In this document: piece after piece, positions 47,624 to 57,666 of the stretch
Position numbering within the stretch: position 1 is the first letter of the stretch
Layout of the letters: each line of letters opens with the position of its first letter
Assembly: GCF_027595165.1 (NCBI RefSeq)
Contig: NZ_CP097291.1
Span: forward strand, 1,674,001 to 1,738,000
Origin: Providencia sp. PROV188
Lineage (GTDB): Bacteria > Pseudomonadota > Gammaproteobacteria > Enterobacterales > Enterobacteriaceae
Direction of reading: 5' to 3'
DNA: 64,000 nucleotides
Notes under the pieces: model-generated
What the model saw: the letters and a program-made list of their open reading frames with translations, nothing else
Told to the model about the DNA's origin: nothing
Databases searched by the model: none
Position numbers and translations under genes: made by a program

Positions 47624-48940
47624 ATGAATGATGTAATGATAGTAACTCCACACAGTAGTTTCCGCGATAGATTGATTTATGATGAAATGGCTTCTACAGA
47701 ATATGGTAATATTTCATTAAGTGATGCAGTGAATATATACTGCATGAAGAAAGATATGATTTGCCCTGTGTGTGGTGAGGTTAATTGTGTCTATTTCAAA
47801 AGGCTGTGCGATGATTTACTAAAAAAGCCTAATGATAAAGAGCTTAAAAAAATAATGGTTAAAAGCCAAACGATAGGAGTTCCATTTACAAAGGTTTTTG
47901 ATGAGTATCGTAATAAAGTTGAAAATCAACTCGCTGGTGCTCTTAAAAGAAATGGCATTGTTCCAACACTAAAGATTAGGCGAGAAATGTTTTCAAAGTA
48001 TATGAATTTATTTGATATGCTGAATAGAAAGGTGGTAAATGGAAAGGAAATATACATTGATAAACATATTAAGAGTTCAATTTTTAGTAAGATTAATTCT
48101 AAAACATCTGCAGTCTTAACATATTTAAATACTTTAGATGCTACTAGAAATATTAAAAACTACCCTGAAATGATAGATGCTTTGAGAAAAAATGATTTCA
48201 ATAGAGCTTCTAAAAGCTTTTACAAAATGATGCCTAAAGATTTAGAAAGTTATTTAGCATTAGATACTATTATTGATGAAGCAATAGCCAAAAAGCAAGT
48301 TGATGAGGAATTGAAGAAAATACAAGGTAAAGCCAAAGAGGAGATAATGAAATTACAAATAAATGAAGCTATTAAGACAGCATCAGAAATAATTTCAGAT
48401 ATTGGTGATAAAGCATCTAAAATCATTGGGGATAAATACAAGGTTGCATCTGATAAAATAATTAATGAATTAAATGATTTTAAAGGCAAAAAAATTAAAA
48501 ATTCAAGTGATGCGCTAAAAATATTAGAAAAAACAATAAATAATCCATATCTTAAAGTTCATAAGAAAGATCTTCCTGCCATTTCTCAGGCTATAAAATT
48601 TATAGATGGAAAAAAGCTATCGGAGAATTTATATAAGCTAGGTAGCTCTTTTAAGCTTGCGGATAAATTTTAAAAAATTGGAAAAATAAAAAATAAGGTT
48701 GAAGAGGGGTTTGAAACGGGAAATTGGAGACCTTTAGTTTTAGAAATTGAAGCTATGGTATTAGCAGGAGTTGCATCTCCTATTGTATTAGCATTTACAT
48801 CAGCAAGCCTAAGCTTATTATTACCGATTACTATTTCAGCTACACTTTTATCTGTATCTGCTATCATATTAACTGCTGTGATTACATCTTATATTGATGC
48901 TGATTTCGCTGATGCAATAAATAAAGAAATCATTCCGTAA
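47624..48940 (+). pseudogene. Pore-forming colicin-like bacteriocin gene interrupted by an in-frame TAA
   Basis: The first open part (47624-48670) encodes 349 residues. Its C-terminal third (YKVASDKIINELNDFKGK, SDALKILEKTINNP, AISQAIKFIDGKKLSENLYK, FKLADKF) aligns with the start of the colicin A/B/N pore-forming domain. After TAA (48671-48673) the same frame continues for 89 codons as KIGKIKNKVEEGFETGNWRP, then the hydrophobic hairpin, ending FADAINKEIIP. Colicin A has FADVVMKVEK, GYETGNWGPLMLEVES and FADALNKEII at the same places. The stop sits where colicin A has Met, so TTA (Leu) to TAA by one base would explain it. An N-terminal DVMIVTP resembles a TonB box, and MICPVCGEVNC is a Cys cluster. 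Restored length would be about 438 residues. No LexA box or lysis gene was seen. Confidence 0.85.
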
Positions 48941-48979
48941 GTATATTTTTAAATTTATAATTATGAATTGATTTATGTT

Positions 48980-49498
48980 TTATTTTTTATACTTAATAGG
49001 TAGAAATATAAATGCATTTACTGCAGCGCAAGTAATGGTAAAGATTGATATAAAGATGGCGTAATAATAGAGAAATGAAGTAAATTCAAAAGCGGAAATT
49101 GTTCGCAAATTTCTGTTTCCGTTTGATATGTTATAGTTTAAGAAGTAATTAATATAGGTGAACATAGAAATGATTAAAATTATACTAAAATAACCAAATA
49201 TAGTTGTAATTATCCCTTTGTTATATAATTTAAAGTGTTCTTTTTTTATTTTTATAGAATTCCATATAACCAAATAGTATGGAATCGAAAATACAGGTGC
49301 GATTTTACAGTATAAAGCGGATAGATAGCTTTCATTTCGATAATAATCTGAATAAATCACAGGTATCTCATCTATCCAATTGCTAATACTGATTATTACT
49401 ATGTTGGGTATCATGTGTAACCATATAGCAGAGAGAGGAACAGCTCCCAGTAATATGGTAATAATAAAAGCTAAACTTGAATTGATCTTAAAAGACAT
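48980..49498 (-). CDS. Colicin A/N-type immunity protein (membrane)
   Basis: This 172-residue protein has four hydrophobic helices with short loops. The segment YLSALYCKIAPVFSIPYYLV resembles the YCKTAPFLALILYIL region of colicin A immunity protein. Immunity proteins of this class sit in the inner membrane and block the cognate pore domain. The convergent orientation, with its stop 39 bases beyond the colicin stop, is the standard arrangement of pore-forming colicin loci. Unlike the colicin gene it appears intact. The low GC matches the bacteriocin gene. Confidence 0.8.
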   Translation of the reverse strand: MSFKINSSLAFIITILLGAVPLSAIWLHMIPNIVIISISNWIDEIPVIYSDYYRNESYLSALYCKIAPVFSIPYYLVIWNSIKIKKEHFKLYNKGIITTIFGYFSIILIISMFTYINYFLNYNISNGNRNLRTISAFEFTSFLYYYAIFISIFTITCAAVNAFIFLPIKYKK

Positions 49499-49793
49499 TT
49501 TAGAATTCCTACTTCACATGGTGTGATAATAATATTCATTCCTATTGTCATGTAAAGATTTATTATTTCCTACTGTGTAGAGGAATACAAATTTCATTTG
49601 AGATGAAAAAAGAAGATGGGCAAACAGTAAGGCACTAAATAATACATTTTTTTACTTTCAATAAATAAATCAAATAGATCTGTAAAATAGGAGCCAAAAA
49701 TTAGCTACTATCGTCATGCTATGGTATGTAGTGAGACAGAAAAGAAGTAAGAGAAGTGAGAAAATAAAAGGTCAAAACATCACGTTAAAAAAT
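49499..49793. other. AT-rich spacer between immunity gene and ridA-family gene
   Basis: Nothing convincing was found. It should contain the immunity-gene promoter, reading leftward, but no strong hexamer pair was seen. Confidence 0.4.
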
Positions 49794-49823
49794 AATGCCG
49801 CTCAATTCAAGTGACGGCATTAA
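49794..49823 (-). terminator. Intrinsic terminator of the RidA-family gene
   Basis: On the minus strand TAATGCCG pairs with CGGCATTA and is followed by TTTTTTAA. Confidence 0.85.
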
Positions 49824-49854
49824 GCTGATGTTCTTTTTCAAGTATCAATCAAGA

Positions 49855-50202
49855 CTAATCAATCGCCGCAACGATTTTGATCTCAACTTTATATTCAGGC
49901 TTCATCAGAGCCGCTTGAACAGTGCAACGAACAGGTGCGCTACCCGCAACAACCCATGCATCCCACGCTTGGTTCATGCCAGCAAAATCCGCTTTATCTG
50001 CAAGGAAGATAGTCGCATCTAAAATTTTGCTTTTATCTGAACCCACTCGGCCTAACATGACATCAATAGCGGCTAAGGTATCTGCGGTTTGAATAATAAT
50101 GTCGCCATCCAGTTTTTCTGGGACGCTAGTGTAATAGACCACGTTGTTGTGGATAACAGCTTCAGACCAACGGGTATCTGGGTCAATGCGTTCAATAGTC
50201 AT
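49855..50202 (-). CDS. yoaB: RidA/YjgF-family protein YoaB
   Basis: This 115-residue protein is of the RidA superfamily, whose archetype hydrolyses reactive enamine/imine intermediates. The C-terminal segment PVRCTVQAALMKPEYKVEIKIVA contains the family's conserved Arg and the final strand with Glu. YoaB is a short RidA paralogue (E. coli 114) encoded divergently to yoaA, as here. Its substrate is not known. Confidence 0.9.
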   Translation of the reverse strand: MTIERIDPDTRWSEAVIHNNVVYYTSVPEKLDGDIIIQTADTLAAIDVMLGRVGSDKSKILDATIFLADKADFAGMNQAWDAWVVAGSAPVRCTVQAALMKPEYKVEIKIVAAID

Positions 50203-50350
50203 AATTGTTCCTTATTATCAATGCTAACAAAGGATATCAGTTTGCTACTATGATGAAAATCAGTTCATTGATGAAACGATAATTAGCTCAGCAGCCATCT
50301 TGAACTCATGGTAAAGTGTGCTCATCAACAGTAAGCAATATAGGTTCGTA

Positions 50351-52276
50351 GTGTCTAACGACTTTTCAGCAGATGGCTTTCTAGCAAAAACAATTCCCGG
50401 TTTCCAACCTCGAGCTGCGCAGGTCACCATGTCTGACGCGGTTACTCAATCTATTGAGCAGCAGCATGTGCTGGTGGCTGAAGCGGGTACAGGAACAGGG
50501 AAAACCTACGCTTATCTCGTCCCTGCATTACGAAGTGGCAAAAAAGTGATTGTCTCTACAGGGTCGAAAGCACTACAAGACCAGCTTTATCACCGAGATC
50601 TACCTACGATTATCGATGCGATGAACTACACGGGTAAAACGGCGCTTCTAAAAGGGCGTTCAAATTATCTGTGTCTTGAAAGGTTAGATCAGCAATCCCT
50701 CGGTGGAGGTAGCCTTGAACCCGAGATCCTCGCAGCGGTTGTCAGATTACGCAGTTGGTCCATCGAATCAGAACTGGGGGATACCAGTACTTGCCATGAT
50801 ATTGCTGAAGATAGCCCCGTTTGGCCGTTAGTCACGAGTACCAACGATAACTGTTTAGGCAGTGATTGCCCCCGCTACCAAGAGTGCTTTGTACTCAAAG
50901 CGCGTCGTAAAGCCCTTGATGCAGATGTGGTGGTCGTTAACCACCATCTTTTTATGGCTGACAGAGTGGTGAAAGATACAGGTTTTGGGGAGTTGATCCC
51001 CCAAGCGGATGTGATGATTTTCGATGAAGCCCATCAAATCCCTGATATTGCAAGCCAATATTTTGGTCAGCAACTCAGTAGCCGGCAACTGTTAGATTTA
51101 GCTCGCGATATGATAATGACGTATCGTACAGAACTAAAAGACCAAGCTCAATTGCAAAAAAGTGCCGATCGACTGACGCAAAGCACACTGGATTTTCGCC
51201 TTAACTTAGGGGAAAACAGCTTTAGAGGGAATTTACGGGAATTACTGAAGTTATCCGAAGTTCAGCGAGCGTTAACGCTACTGGATGATGCACTGGAACT
51301 CTGTTATGAAGTCATCAAAACGTCATTAGGGCGTTCCCAAAGTTTGGATTCTATTTTTGAGCGCGTGACGATTTACCGCAACCGTCTTAACCGCTTAAAG
51401 GATGTCACCATACCGGGTTATAGTTACTGGTTTGAGAGCTACGGACGTCACTTTTTATTAGCCTTAACACCACTCACTGTCGCGGATAAATTCAGTGAAA
51501 TGATTGCTAGTACGCCGGCTAGTTGGGTGTTCACGTCAGCAACCCTTTCTGTTAACGAAAAACTGAGCCACTTTACTGACCGCTTAGGTCTCAGCTCTGC
51601 GAAAACATTATTGCTCGCAAGCCCGTTTGATTATGAAAGCCAAACTTTACTGTGTGTGCCTCGCTTTTTACCGGAACCTAATCAACGGGGTAGCGCTCAA
51701 AAGCTTGCCAATATGTTGCGCCCGTTAATTGAAAAAAACCGAGGTCGATGCTTCTTTTTATGTACCTCTCATTTAATGATGAGGGAATTAGCTGAAGAGT
51801 TTAAAGCGTCGCTGACATTGCCTGTGCTTATGCAGGGGGAAAGCAGTAAAAATAAATTGCTGGCACAGTTTATTGCGGCAGGAAATGCCGTTTTGGTCGC
51901 TACGAGCAGTTTCTGGGAAGGCGTTGATGTTCGGGGCGATGAACTGACCTCCGTGATCATCGATAAACTCCCGTTTACCGCGCCGGATGACCCGTTATTG
52001 CGTGCTCGTATTGAAGACTGTGAACTTCGAGGGGGAGACCCATTTACCGATGTTCAACTGCCCGATGCCGTCATCACATTAAAGCAAGGGGTGGGACGCT
52101 TGATCCGTGATACTAAAGATTACGGCGTGATTGTGATTTGTGACAATCGGCTCGTGACTCGCCCTTATGGAGAGGTGTTTTTGCGAAGTTTACCACCTTC
52201 GCCTCGTACGCGAGATCTGAATAAAGCGATTGAATTTTTGGCAACTAAGCGCGCGGAAGCGATTGAGAAACACTAA
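50351..52276 (+). CDS. yoaA: DinG/XPD-family ATP-dependent helicase YoaA
   Basis: This 641-residue superfamily 2 Fe-S helicase matches E. coli YoaA (636), which works with HolC on damaged replication forks. Walker A AEAGTGTGKTYA, the DEAH box, four Fe-S Cys (NYLCLER, CLGSDCPRYQECF among them) and motif VI QGVGRLIRD are present. The GTG at 50351 (VSNDFSADG) aligns with the E. coli start and has TAGG upstream; the frame extends to an ATG at 50318 without homology. Confidence 0.93.
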   Translation: MSNDFSADGFLAKTIPGFQPRAAQVTMSDAVTQSIEQQHVLVAEAGTGTGKTYAYLVPALRSGKKVIVSTGSKALQDQLYHRDLPTIIDAMNYTGKTALLKGRSNYLCLERLDQQSLGGGSLEPEILAAVVRLRSWSIESELGDTSTCHDIAEDSPVWPLVTSTNDNCLGSDCPRYQECFVLKARRKALDADVVVVNHHLFMADRVVKDTGFGELIPQADVMIFDEAHQIPDIASQYFGQQLSSRQLLDLARDMIMTYRTELKDQAQLQKSADRLTQSTLDFRLNLGENSFRGNLRELLKLSEVQRALTLLDDALELCYEVIKTSLGRSQSLDSIFERVTIYRNRLNRLKDVTIPGYSYWFESYGRHFLLALTPLTVADKFSEMIASTPASWVFTSATLSVNEKLSHFTDRLGLSSAKTLLLASPFDYESQTLLCVPRFLPEPNQRGSAQKLANMLRPLIEKNRGRCFFLCTSHLMMRELAEEFKASLTLPVLMQGESSKNKLLAQFIAAGNAVLVATSSFWEGVDVRGDELTSVIIDKLPFTAPDDPLLRARIEDCELRGGDPFTDVQLPDAVITLKQGVGRLIRDTKDYGVIVICDNRLVTRPYGEVFLRSLPPSPRTRDLNKAIEFLATKRAEAIEKH

Positions 52277-52379
52277 TTTTATGCAATCCTGTGGGCGGTT
52301 TATGTTAAGATACCGCCCATCTTTCAGGTTGCCGTCATAAGGCGACAACAAAAAACCTAATATTTGCCGGAGTTTAGGC

Positions 52380-53075
52380 ATGTCGAGTCGTATTCTAGCT
52401 GTTGATACAGCCACTGAAGCTTGTTCTGTTGCATTACTGTGCGACGGTGAAATTATTTCGCGTTTTGCAATCTCTCCTCGCGAACATACTCAAAAAGTAT
52501 TACCGATGGTAGAAGAAGTATTAGCGCAAGCAGGCATTAAACTTAATCAATTAGATGCATTAGCATTTGGGCGTGGACCGGGTAGTTTTACTGGGGTTCG
52601 AATTGGTGTGGGCATTGCTCAAGGCTTAGCTCTGGGCGCCGATTTACCCATGATCGGTGTTTCCTCGCTGATGACGCTGGCACAAGGTGTATATCGAACA
52701 ACGAATAGTTCCCGTGTGTTGGTGGCGATTGATGCTCGAATGTCCGAAATATATTGTGCGCAATATCAACGCGATGAGCAGGGTTTTTGGGTAGGTGAAG
52801 AAACTGAAGCTGTGATGCTTCCTGCTGATTTCAAATTAAAATTCACTGAATTAGAAGGGCAATGGAGTCATGCAGGAACGGGCTGGGCTGCTTATCCTGA
52901 ATTATTAGAAGGCTTGTCCTTAAGTGACAGCCTAATCACGTTACCTGCAGCGCAAGATATACTGCCAATTGCTGAGCAGCTGTGGTTAGCAGGTAAAGTG
53001 ACTGCGGTTGAGAATGTCGAACCGACTTATTTGCGTAATGAAGTGACTTGGAAAAAATTACCGGGTCGCGAATAA
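52380..53075 (+). CDS. tsaB: tRNA t6A37 threonylcarbamoyltransferase subunit TsaB
   Basis: This 231-residue ASKHA-fold protein matches TsaB (YeaZ). It scaffolds TsaD and TsaE in t6A synthesis on ANN-decoding tRNAs and is essential in E. coli. [16 protein letters not shown] at the N-terminus and [23 protein letters not shown] near residue 65 are diagnostic. It follows yoaA and precedes yeaY as in E. coli. Confidence 0.95.
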   Translation: MSSRILAVDTATEACSVALLCDGEIISRFAISPREHTQKVLPMVEEVLAQAGIKLNQLDALAFGRGPGSFTGVRIGVGIAQGLALGADLPMIGVSSLMTLAQGVYRTTNSSRVLVAIDARMSEIYCAQYQRDEQGFWVGEETEAVMLPADFKLKFTELEGQWSHAGTGWAAYPELLEGLSLSDSLITLPAAQDILPIAEQLWLAGKVTAVENVEPTYLRNEVTWKKLPGRE

Positions 53076-53295
53076 ATAGAATCAGCATGATTTTTGTCGA
53101 ATGAAAAAATAGCTATCAGGGTAAAACCAATAGCTATTTTTTTAATCTAAGATATAGAATCGGTGTTTAATTGAGCTATTATTGAATAAATAAGCGTTAA
53201 TAAAAATTGGATTGCACATATAATGTGATAAGGAATACCAGCAGTTTTAATACGTACTATCTCACTTTATAATGACTGCTAATTGGAGGTGGTAA

Positions 53296-53898
53296 ATGAA
53301 AATTCAATTTAGCTACCGCTCGGCAATGAAAACTCTATTACTTGCGGGCATATTAGCGCTGGCAGGTTGTGTATCTATCCCTCAGTCTATTAAGGGATCA
53401 GTACCTAATCCTGCAGATAATCTTAAGTCGGTGCAAAATGCGCCGGAGATGTATATTGGTCAAGAAGCGCGTTTTGGCGGTAAAGTGTTATCTGTCTTTA
53501 ATGAGCCGAAAAGAACGCGGATTGAGATAGCCGTCATGACGTTAAATAAATATGACGCTGCGCCTGAATTAAACTCCGCATCGCTTGGTCGAATCTATGC
53601 TTATATTAACGGGTTTGTTGAGCCAAACGATTTTAAAAACCGCTATGTCACTGTTGTGGGTAACATAACTGGAGAACAAGCAGGGAAAATCGGAGAGGTA
53701 CCTTATCAATATGTGACAATGAATGTCACAGGCTTCCAACGTTGGAGCATTGCACAAAGCGTGATGATGCCACCGCCTGCGGGTCCATGGGGGTACGGGT
53801 ATTATGGCTCCCCATATTACTATAATCATCCTTGGGGATGGGGCTATGGGTATCCAGTGGGGCCGGCTCAAGTACAGACGTATTTAACGGAAGATTAA
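53296..53898 (+). CDS. yeaY: Slp-family outer-membrane lipoprotein YeaY
   Basis: This 200-residue lipoprotein has its lipobox LAGC with Cys25. The Slp domain follows (IGQEARFGGKVLSVFNEPKRTRIEI ... TLNKYDAAPELNSASLGRIYAYINGFVEP in part). The last 40 residues are an unusual Gly/Tyr/Trp/Pro-rich tail (GPWGYGYYGSPYYY, HPWGWGYGYPVG). Slp proteins are linked to stress and acid resistance; YeaY is sigma-E-related in E. coli. The start at 53296 follows GGAGGTGGTAA. Position between tsaB and fadD matches E. coli. Confidence 0.9.
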   Translation: MKIQFSYRSAMKTLLLAGILALAGCVSIPQSIKGSVPNPADNLKSVQNAPEMYIGQEARFGGKVLSVFNEPKRTRIEIAVMTLNKYDAAPELNSASLGRIYAYINGFVEPNDFKNRYVTVVGNITGEQAGKIGEVPYQYVTMNVTGFQRWSIAQSVMMPPPAGPWGYGYYGSPYYYNHPWGWGYGYPVGPAQVQTYLTED

Positions 53899-53918
53899 GC
53901 AATAGTATTATTCTGCTA

Positions 53919-53948
53919 AAAATCCTAGTTAAGCTAGGATTTTTTTTA
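53919..53948 (+). terminator. Intrinsic terminator of yeaY
   Basis: AAATCCTAGTT pairs with AAGCTAGGATTT nearly perfectly and is followed by a T-run. Confidence 0.85.
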
Positions 53949-54156
53949 TAAAAAAACTGAGCGTGAGTGGACTATTAATCGCTTAATTCTCCAAAAATTC
54001 CTGCCAGCAGTGTATAATTACAGGTTATAAGCAGACTAAAGTTCTGGTGAATTAATCATAAGTTGATAGGGCGGTATTGACCGCCTTATTTTTATCTCGA
54101 AGGAATGAAATTTATTTAGTGATATAGCTCTCAACCTTAACATTGTCTAATTTTCA

Positions 54157-54174
54157 AACTGGTACAATGAGTTA
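54157..54174 (+). promoter_or_regulatory. FadR operator upstream of fadD
   Basis: AACTGGTACAATGAGTTA resembles the FadR consensus (ANCTGGTCNGACNNGT-like) and is very close to the second fadD operator of E. coli as I remember it (AGCTGGTATGATGAGTTA). It lies about 57 bases before fadD and predicts repression in the absence of long-chain acyl-CoA. Confidence 0.7.
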
Positions 54175-54230
54175 ATAATTTGTTAAAGGGTTGTGTAAAA
54201 TAATAACTCACTAAATTCAGGAGTAACATT

Positions 54231-55919
54231 TTGGAAAAAATCTGGCTAAAAAACTATCCTGCTGATGTACCTGAAGAAATAAGTCCTGATGACTTCGCGT
54301 CATTAGCAGAGTTACTTGAAAACGCCGTTTCTCAATATGCGGATCAGCCAGCGTTCATTAATATGGGCGCAGTGATGACCTACCGTAAACTTGAAGAGAG
54401 AAGCCGCGCATTTGCCGCATACCTACAAAATGGATTGGGTCTTAAAAAAGGTGACCGAGTTGCTTTAATGATGCCAAACTTGTTGCAGTATCCTATTGCA
54501 CTGTTTGGGATCCTACGTGCGGGTATGGTAGCGGTTAATGTTAACCCACTGTATACCCCGCGAGAGTTAGAGCATCAGTTAAATGATAGCGGGGCGACAG
54601 CGATTGTCATCGTTTCTAACTTTGCACATACATTAGAAAAAATCGTTTTTAATACCAAAGTTAAACACGTTATTTTAACCCGCTTAGGGGATCAGCTACC
54701 GCGCCCGAAAGCCACAATTGTGGATTTTGTGGTGAAATATGTAAAACGGTTGGTTCCAAAATACAATTTGCCGGATGCCATTTCGTTTCGTCGCGCTATG
54801 CATCAAGGCTATCGAATGCAATATATCAAGCCGAATATTATTGGCGAAGATTTAGCATTCTTACAATATACCGGTGGTACGACTGGGGTAGCCAAAGGTG
54901 CGATGTTAACGCATCGTAATATGCTTGCGAATATCGCCCAAGCTAAAGCTGCGTATGGTCCTGTTTTACATTTTGGTCATGAATATGTGGTAACGGCACT
55001 GCCGCTTTATCACGTCTTTGCGCTGACCGTAAACTGCTTATTGTTTATCAGTGTGGGCGGCGTGAATCTGCTTATCACCAACCCGCGAGATGTGCCAGAT
55101 ACGGTGAAACAATTATCCCGCTATCCCTTTACCTCGATCACGGGTGTTAACACGCTCTTTAATGCATGGTTGCAAAACCCTGAGTTTCAGAAGCTTGATT
55201 TTTCCCGTTTAAGGCTGTCTGTTGGAGGCGGAATGCCTGTCCATAAAGCGGTTGCTCAGAAGTGGCAAGCGCTGACGGGGCGGCATTTACTCGAAGGTTA
55301 TGGCTTAACGGAATGTTCGCCATTAGTTTCTGGTAACCCATATAATTTAACCGCTTATAGTGGTAGTATCGGGATACCTGTTCCATCAACCGATGTGAAG
55401 TTTTTAGATGATGATGGGCATGAAGTTCCTCATGGTACTCCTGGGGAAATGTGGGTAAAAGGCCCGCAGGTGATGAAAGGATATTGGAATCGCCCTGATT
55501 CGACCAGTGAAGTGCTTATCGATGGTTGGTTAGCGACTGGCGATATCGCAGAAATAGATGACGAAGGCTATATTCGTATTGTTGATCGCAAAAAAGATAT
55601 GATTATTGTCTCTGGTTTTAATGTCTATCCAAATGAAATCGAAGATGTTATTTCCATGCATCCTGATGTTATCGAATGTGCTGCAATTGGGGTGCCAAGC
55701 GAAAGTACTGGGGAAGCGGTGAAGGTTTTTGTGGTTACCAAAAATTCAGCGCTGACCGCAGCAGATCTAAAAACATTCTGCCGCCGTTCGCTAACGGCGT
55801 ATAAAGTCCCGAAAATTTTTGAGTTTCGTGATGAGTTGCCGAAATCTAACGTAGGAAAAATTCTACGAAAAGAATTACGAGCCGAAGAGCAGCAAGAACG
55901 AGAAAAATCACCGTCATAG
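54231..55919 (+). CDS. fadD: Long-chain fatty acid-CoA ligase FadD
   Basis: This 562-residue acyl-CoA synthetase activates imported fatty acids at the inner membrane for beta-oxidation. The start is TTG at 54231, as in E. coli fadD, preceded by CAGGAGTAACATT. The AMP-binding motif [16 protein letters not shown] and the FACS signature region [20 protein letters not shown] are intact. It sits between yeaY and rnd as in E. coli. Confidence 0.96.
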   Translation: MEKIWLKNYPADVPEEISPDDFASLAELLENAVSQYADQPAFINMGAVMTYRKLEERSRAFAAYLQNGLGLKKGDRVALMMPNLLQYPIALFGILRAGMVAVNVNPLYTPRELEHQLNDSGATAIVIVSNFAHTLEKIVFNTKVKHVILTRLGDQLPRPKATIVDFVVKYVKRLVPKYNLPDAISFRRAMHQGYRMQYIKPNIIGEDLAFLQYTGGTTGVAKGAMLTHRNMLANIAQAKAAYGPVLHFGHEYVVTALPLYHVFALTVNCLLFISVGGVNLLITNPRDVPDTVKQLSRYPFTSITGVNTLFNAWLQNPEFQKLDFSRLRLSVGGGMPVHKAVAQKWQALTGRHLLEGYGLTECSPLVSGNPYNLTAYSGSIGIPVPSTDVKFLDDDGHEVPHGTPGEMWVKGPQVMKGYWNRPDSTSEVLIDGWLATGDIAEIDDEGYIRIVDRKKDMIIVSGFNVYPNEIEDVISMHPDVIECAAIGVPSESTGEAVKVFVVTKNSALTAADLKTFCRRSLTAYKVPKIFEFRDELPKSNVGKILRKELRAEEQQEREKSPS

Positions 55920-55953
55920 CCAACTAGCTGGTGAATTAACAAAAGCAATGTGT

Positions 55954-55979
55954 GTAACGCCGGTTTTTACCGGCGTTAC
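55954..55979 (+). terminator. Hairpin between fadD and rnd
   Basis: GTAACGCCGGT pairs perfectly with ACCGGCGTTAC around four T. The sequence after it (TGTGTC) lacks a T-run, so it may be only a stability element; rnd starts 50 bases on. Confidence 0.55.
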
Positions 55980-56028
55980 TGTGTCAGTCAGATACACTTA
56001 ACCAAATTATAATAAAGAGAAACTTGTT

Positions 56029-57150
56029 TTGAATTACCGTTTAGTCACAACAGATAGCGAATTAGCCCAAGTCTGCCAAGAGGCCAGTGATGCGCCGTGG
56101 TTAGCATTAGATACTGAGTTTGTTCGCACTAGAACCTATTACCCACAGCTGGGCTTATTGCAGTTGTATGATGGAAAACAGGTTTCACTGATTGATCCGC
56201 TATTAATGACGGATTTTAGCCCATTTAAGGCGCTGTTAACCAATCCAAACCAATTGAAATTTTTACATGCAGGCAGTGAAGACTTAGAAGTGTTTATGCA
56301 TGATTTTGGTTGTGTGCCAGAGCCGATGATAGATACCCAAATCGTAGCGGCATTTTTGGGTTATCCCATTTCTTGCGGCTTCGCTACGTTAGTGGCGGAA
56401 CATTTGGGAGTTGAGTTAGATAAAAGTGAATCTCGAACAGACTGGCTCGCGCGTCCTTTAAGTTCGAAGCAGTGTGATTATGCAATGGCGGATGTACTTT
56501 ATTTACTGCCGCTGGCTAAAATTTTGATGGAAAAAGTGACGGAAGCTGGCTATTTGGCCGATGCCCAAGACGAGTGTCAGCGTGTGGTTGCTCGCCGTCA
56601 AAAAACAGTTAAGCCTGAAAAAGCCTACTTAAATATCACGAATGCATGGCAATTACGCGATGAACAACTTGCTTGCTTACAGTTGCTGGCGGCATGGCGT
56701 TTGGAGCAAGCCAAAGCGCGGGATATGGCGATCAATTTCGTGATTAAAGAAGAAAATCTGTGGAAAGTCGCACGTTATTTACCGAGCTCTTTAGGTGAGT
56801 TGGATGCCCTTGGTTTATCTGGGCAAGAAATTCGCTGTCATGGTCGCCGCTTGTTAAGTATTGTCGAAGACGCGAAGAAACTGGATGCCAGCCAGTATCC
56901 GGCGCCTGTTGCTAATATTACTGAACAGAGCCAATACAAAAGCATTTTTAAAGAGATCAAAGGGGTGGTGAAAGAAATCGCCGAGAATGAAAAATTCAAC
57001 CCAGAGTTATTAGCATCTCGTCGACAAATTAACCAGTTATTAGCGGTACATTGGGGGCTAAAAGAGAAATCATGTCAGCCTGAACTGCTTGCTGGTTGGC
57101 GAGGTCGGTTACTGGAAGCGCCATTAACCCAATTACTTAGCCAAGCATAA
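56029..57150 (+). CDS. rnd: Ribonuclease D
   Basis: This 373-residue 3'-5' exoribonuclease trims tRNA and other RNA 3' ends. The start is TTG at 56029, the same rare start as in E. coli rnd, which is known to limit its expression. The DEDD nuclease motifs are visible: LALDTEFVR near the N-terminus, LKFLHAGSEDLEVF and CDYAMADVLYLLPL. Two HRDC-type domains follow. A terminator lies directly after. Confidence 0.95.
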   Translation: MNYRLVTTDSELAQVCQEASDAPWLALDTEFVRTRTYYPQLGLLQLYDGKQVSLIDPLLMTDFSPFKALLTNPNQLKFLHAGSEDLEVFMHDFGCVPEPMIDTQIVAAFLGYPISCGFATLVAEHLGVELDKSESRTDWLARPLSSKQCDYAMADVLYLLPLAKILMEKVTEAGYLADAQDECQRVVARRQKTVKPEKAYLNITNAWQLRDEQLACLQLLAAWRLEQAKARDMAINFVIKEENLWKVARYLPSSLGELDALGLSGQEIRCHGRRLLSIVEDAKKLDASQYPAPVANITEQSQYKSIFKEIKGVVKEIAENEKFNPELLASRRQINQLLAVHWGLKEKSCQPELLAGWRGRLLEAPLTQLLSQA

Positions 57151-57157
57151 TTATGAT

Positions 57158-57192
57158 AAAGGCACAAAATAGCGATGATTTTGTGCCTTTAT
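57158..57192 (+). terminator. Intrinsic terminator of rnd
   Basis: AAAGGCACAAAAT pairs perfectly with ATTTTGTGCCTTT around seven bases; a short T-stretch is within the descending arm. Confidence 0.85.
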
Positions 57193-57666
57193 CCCATTTT
57201 TAAAGTACTTTTTTCTTCGGTAATTTGTTACTCATATCAATAAGTTTTATTCTCATTCTGCCAATATTCAATATTTATTATTCTTTAAATAATGAAGATT
57301 ATTATTTATCGCCAATCTAAAAATAATGTTTCTTTCTAATATTAATGCCTCACTTTAATGCATTTCAATTCTGTAATTACTCTTAAAAAATAGCCAATAT
57401 AAATAAAAATCGAACTTAAAATAACCCATTACAGCGATGATTAACATTTGTATGGGGAGGGTTATTTTATAGTTTATTGAAAAATAAAAAGAAAAAATCA
57501 TTCTAATACAATGATTTTTAATTGAATTATAAAATCTCCATTTGTAAATAAAACTCATTCTCATAAAATCATTTCCAGTTTGTGGGCTCGCAAATACGTC
57601 CAAGATCACAGAGCAAAAAGCATCATCTCCTTTTAATTTTTTATTTTCAAAATAAGGAAATTGAAT
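57193..57666 (+). promoter_or_regulatory. Upstream region of the hemophilin/Slam operon with two candidate Fur boxes
   Basis: This AT-rich gap of about 470 bases has no convincing gene. AATAATGAAGATTATTATT (57288-57306) matches 14 of 19 Fur-consensus positions by eye. A second, weaker candidate ACTCATTCTCATAA lies near 57549-57567, about 100 bases before the cargo gene, a better promoter distance. Iron repression would fit the operon's heme role, but neither site is decisive. Confidence 0.4.

Noticed and set aside
57355..57609. 84-codon minus-strand frame upstream of the hemophilin-like gene
   Set aside because: AT-rich, no ribosome site, no recognisable motif; it overlaps the probable promoter of the operon.
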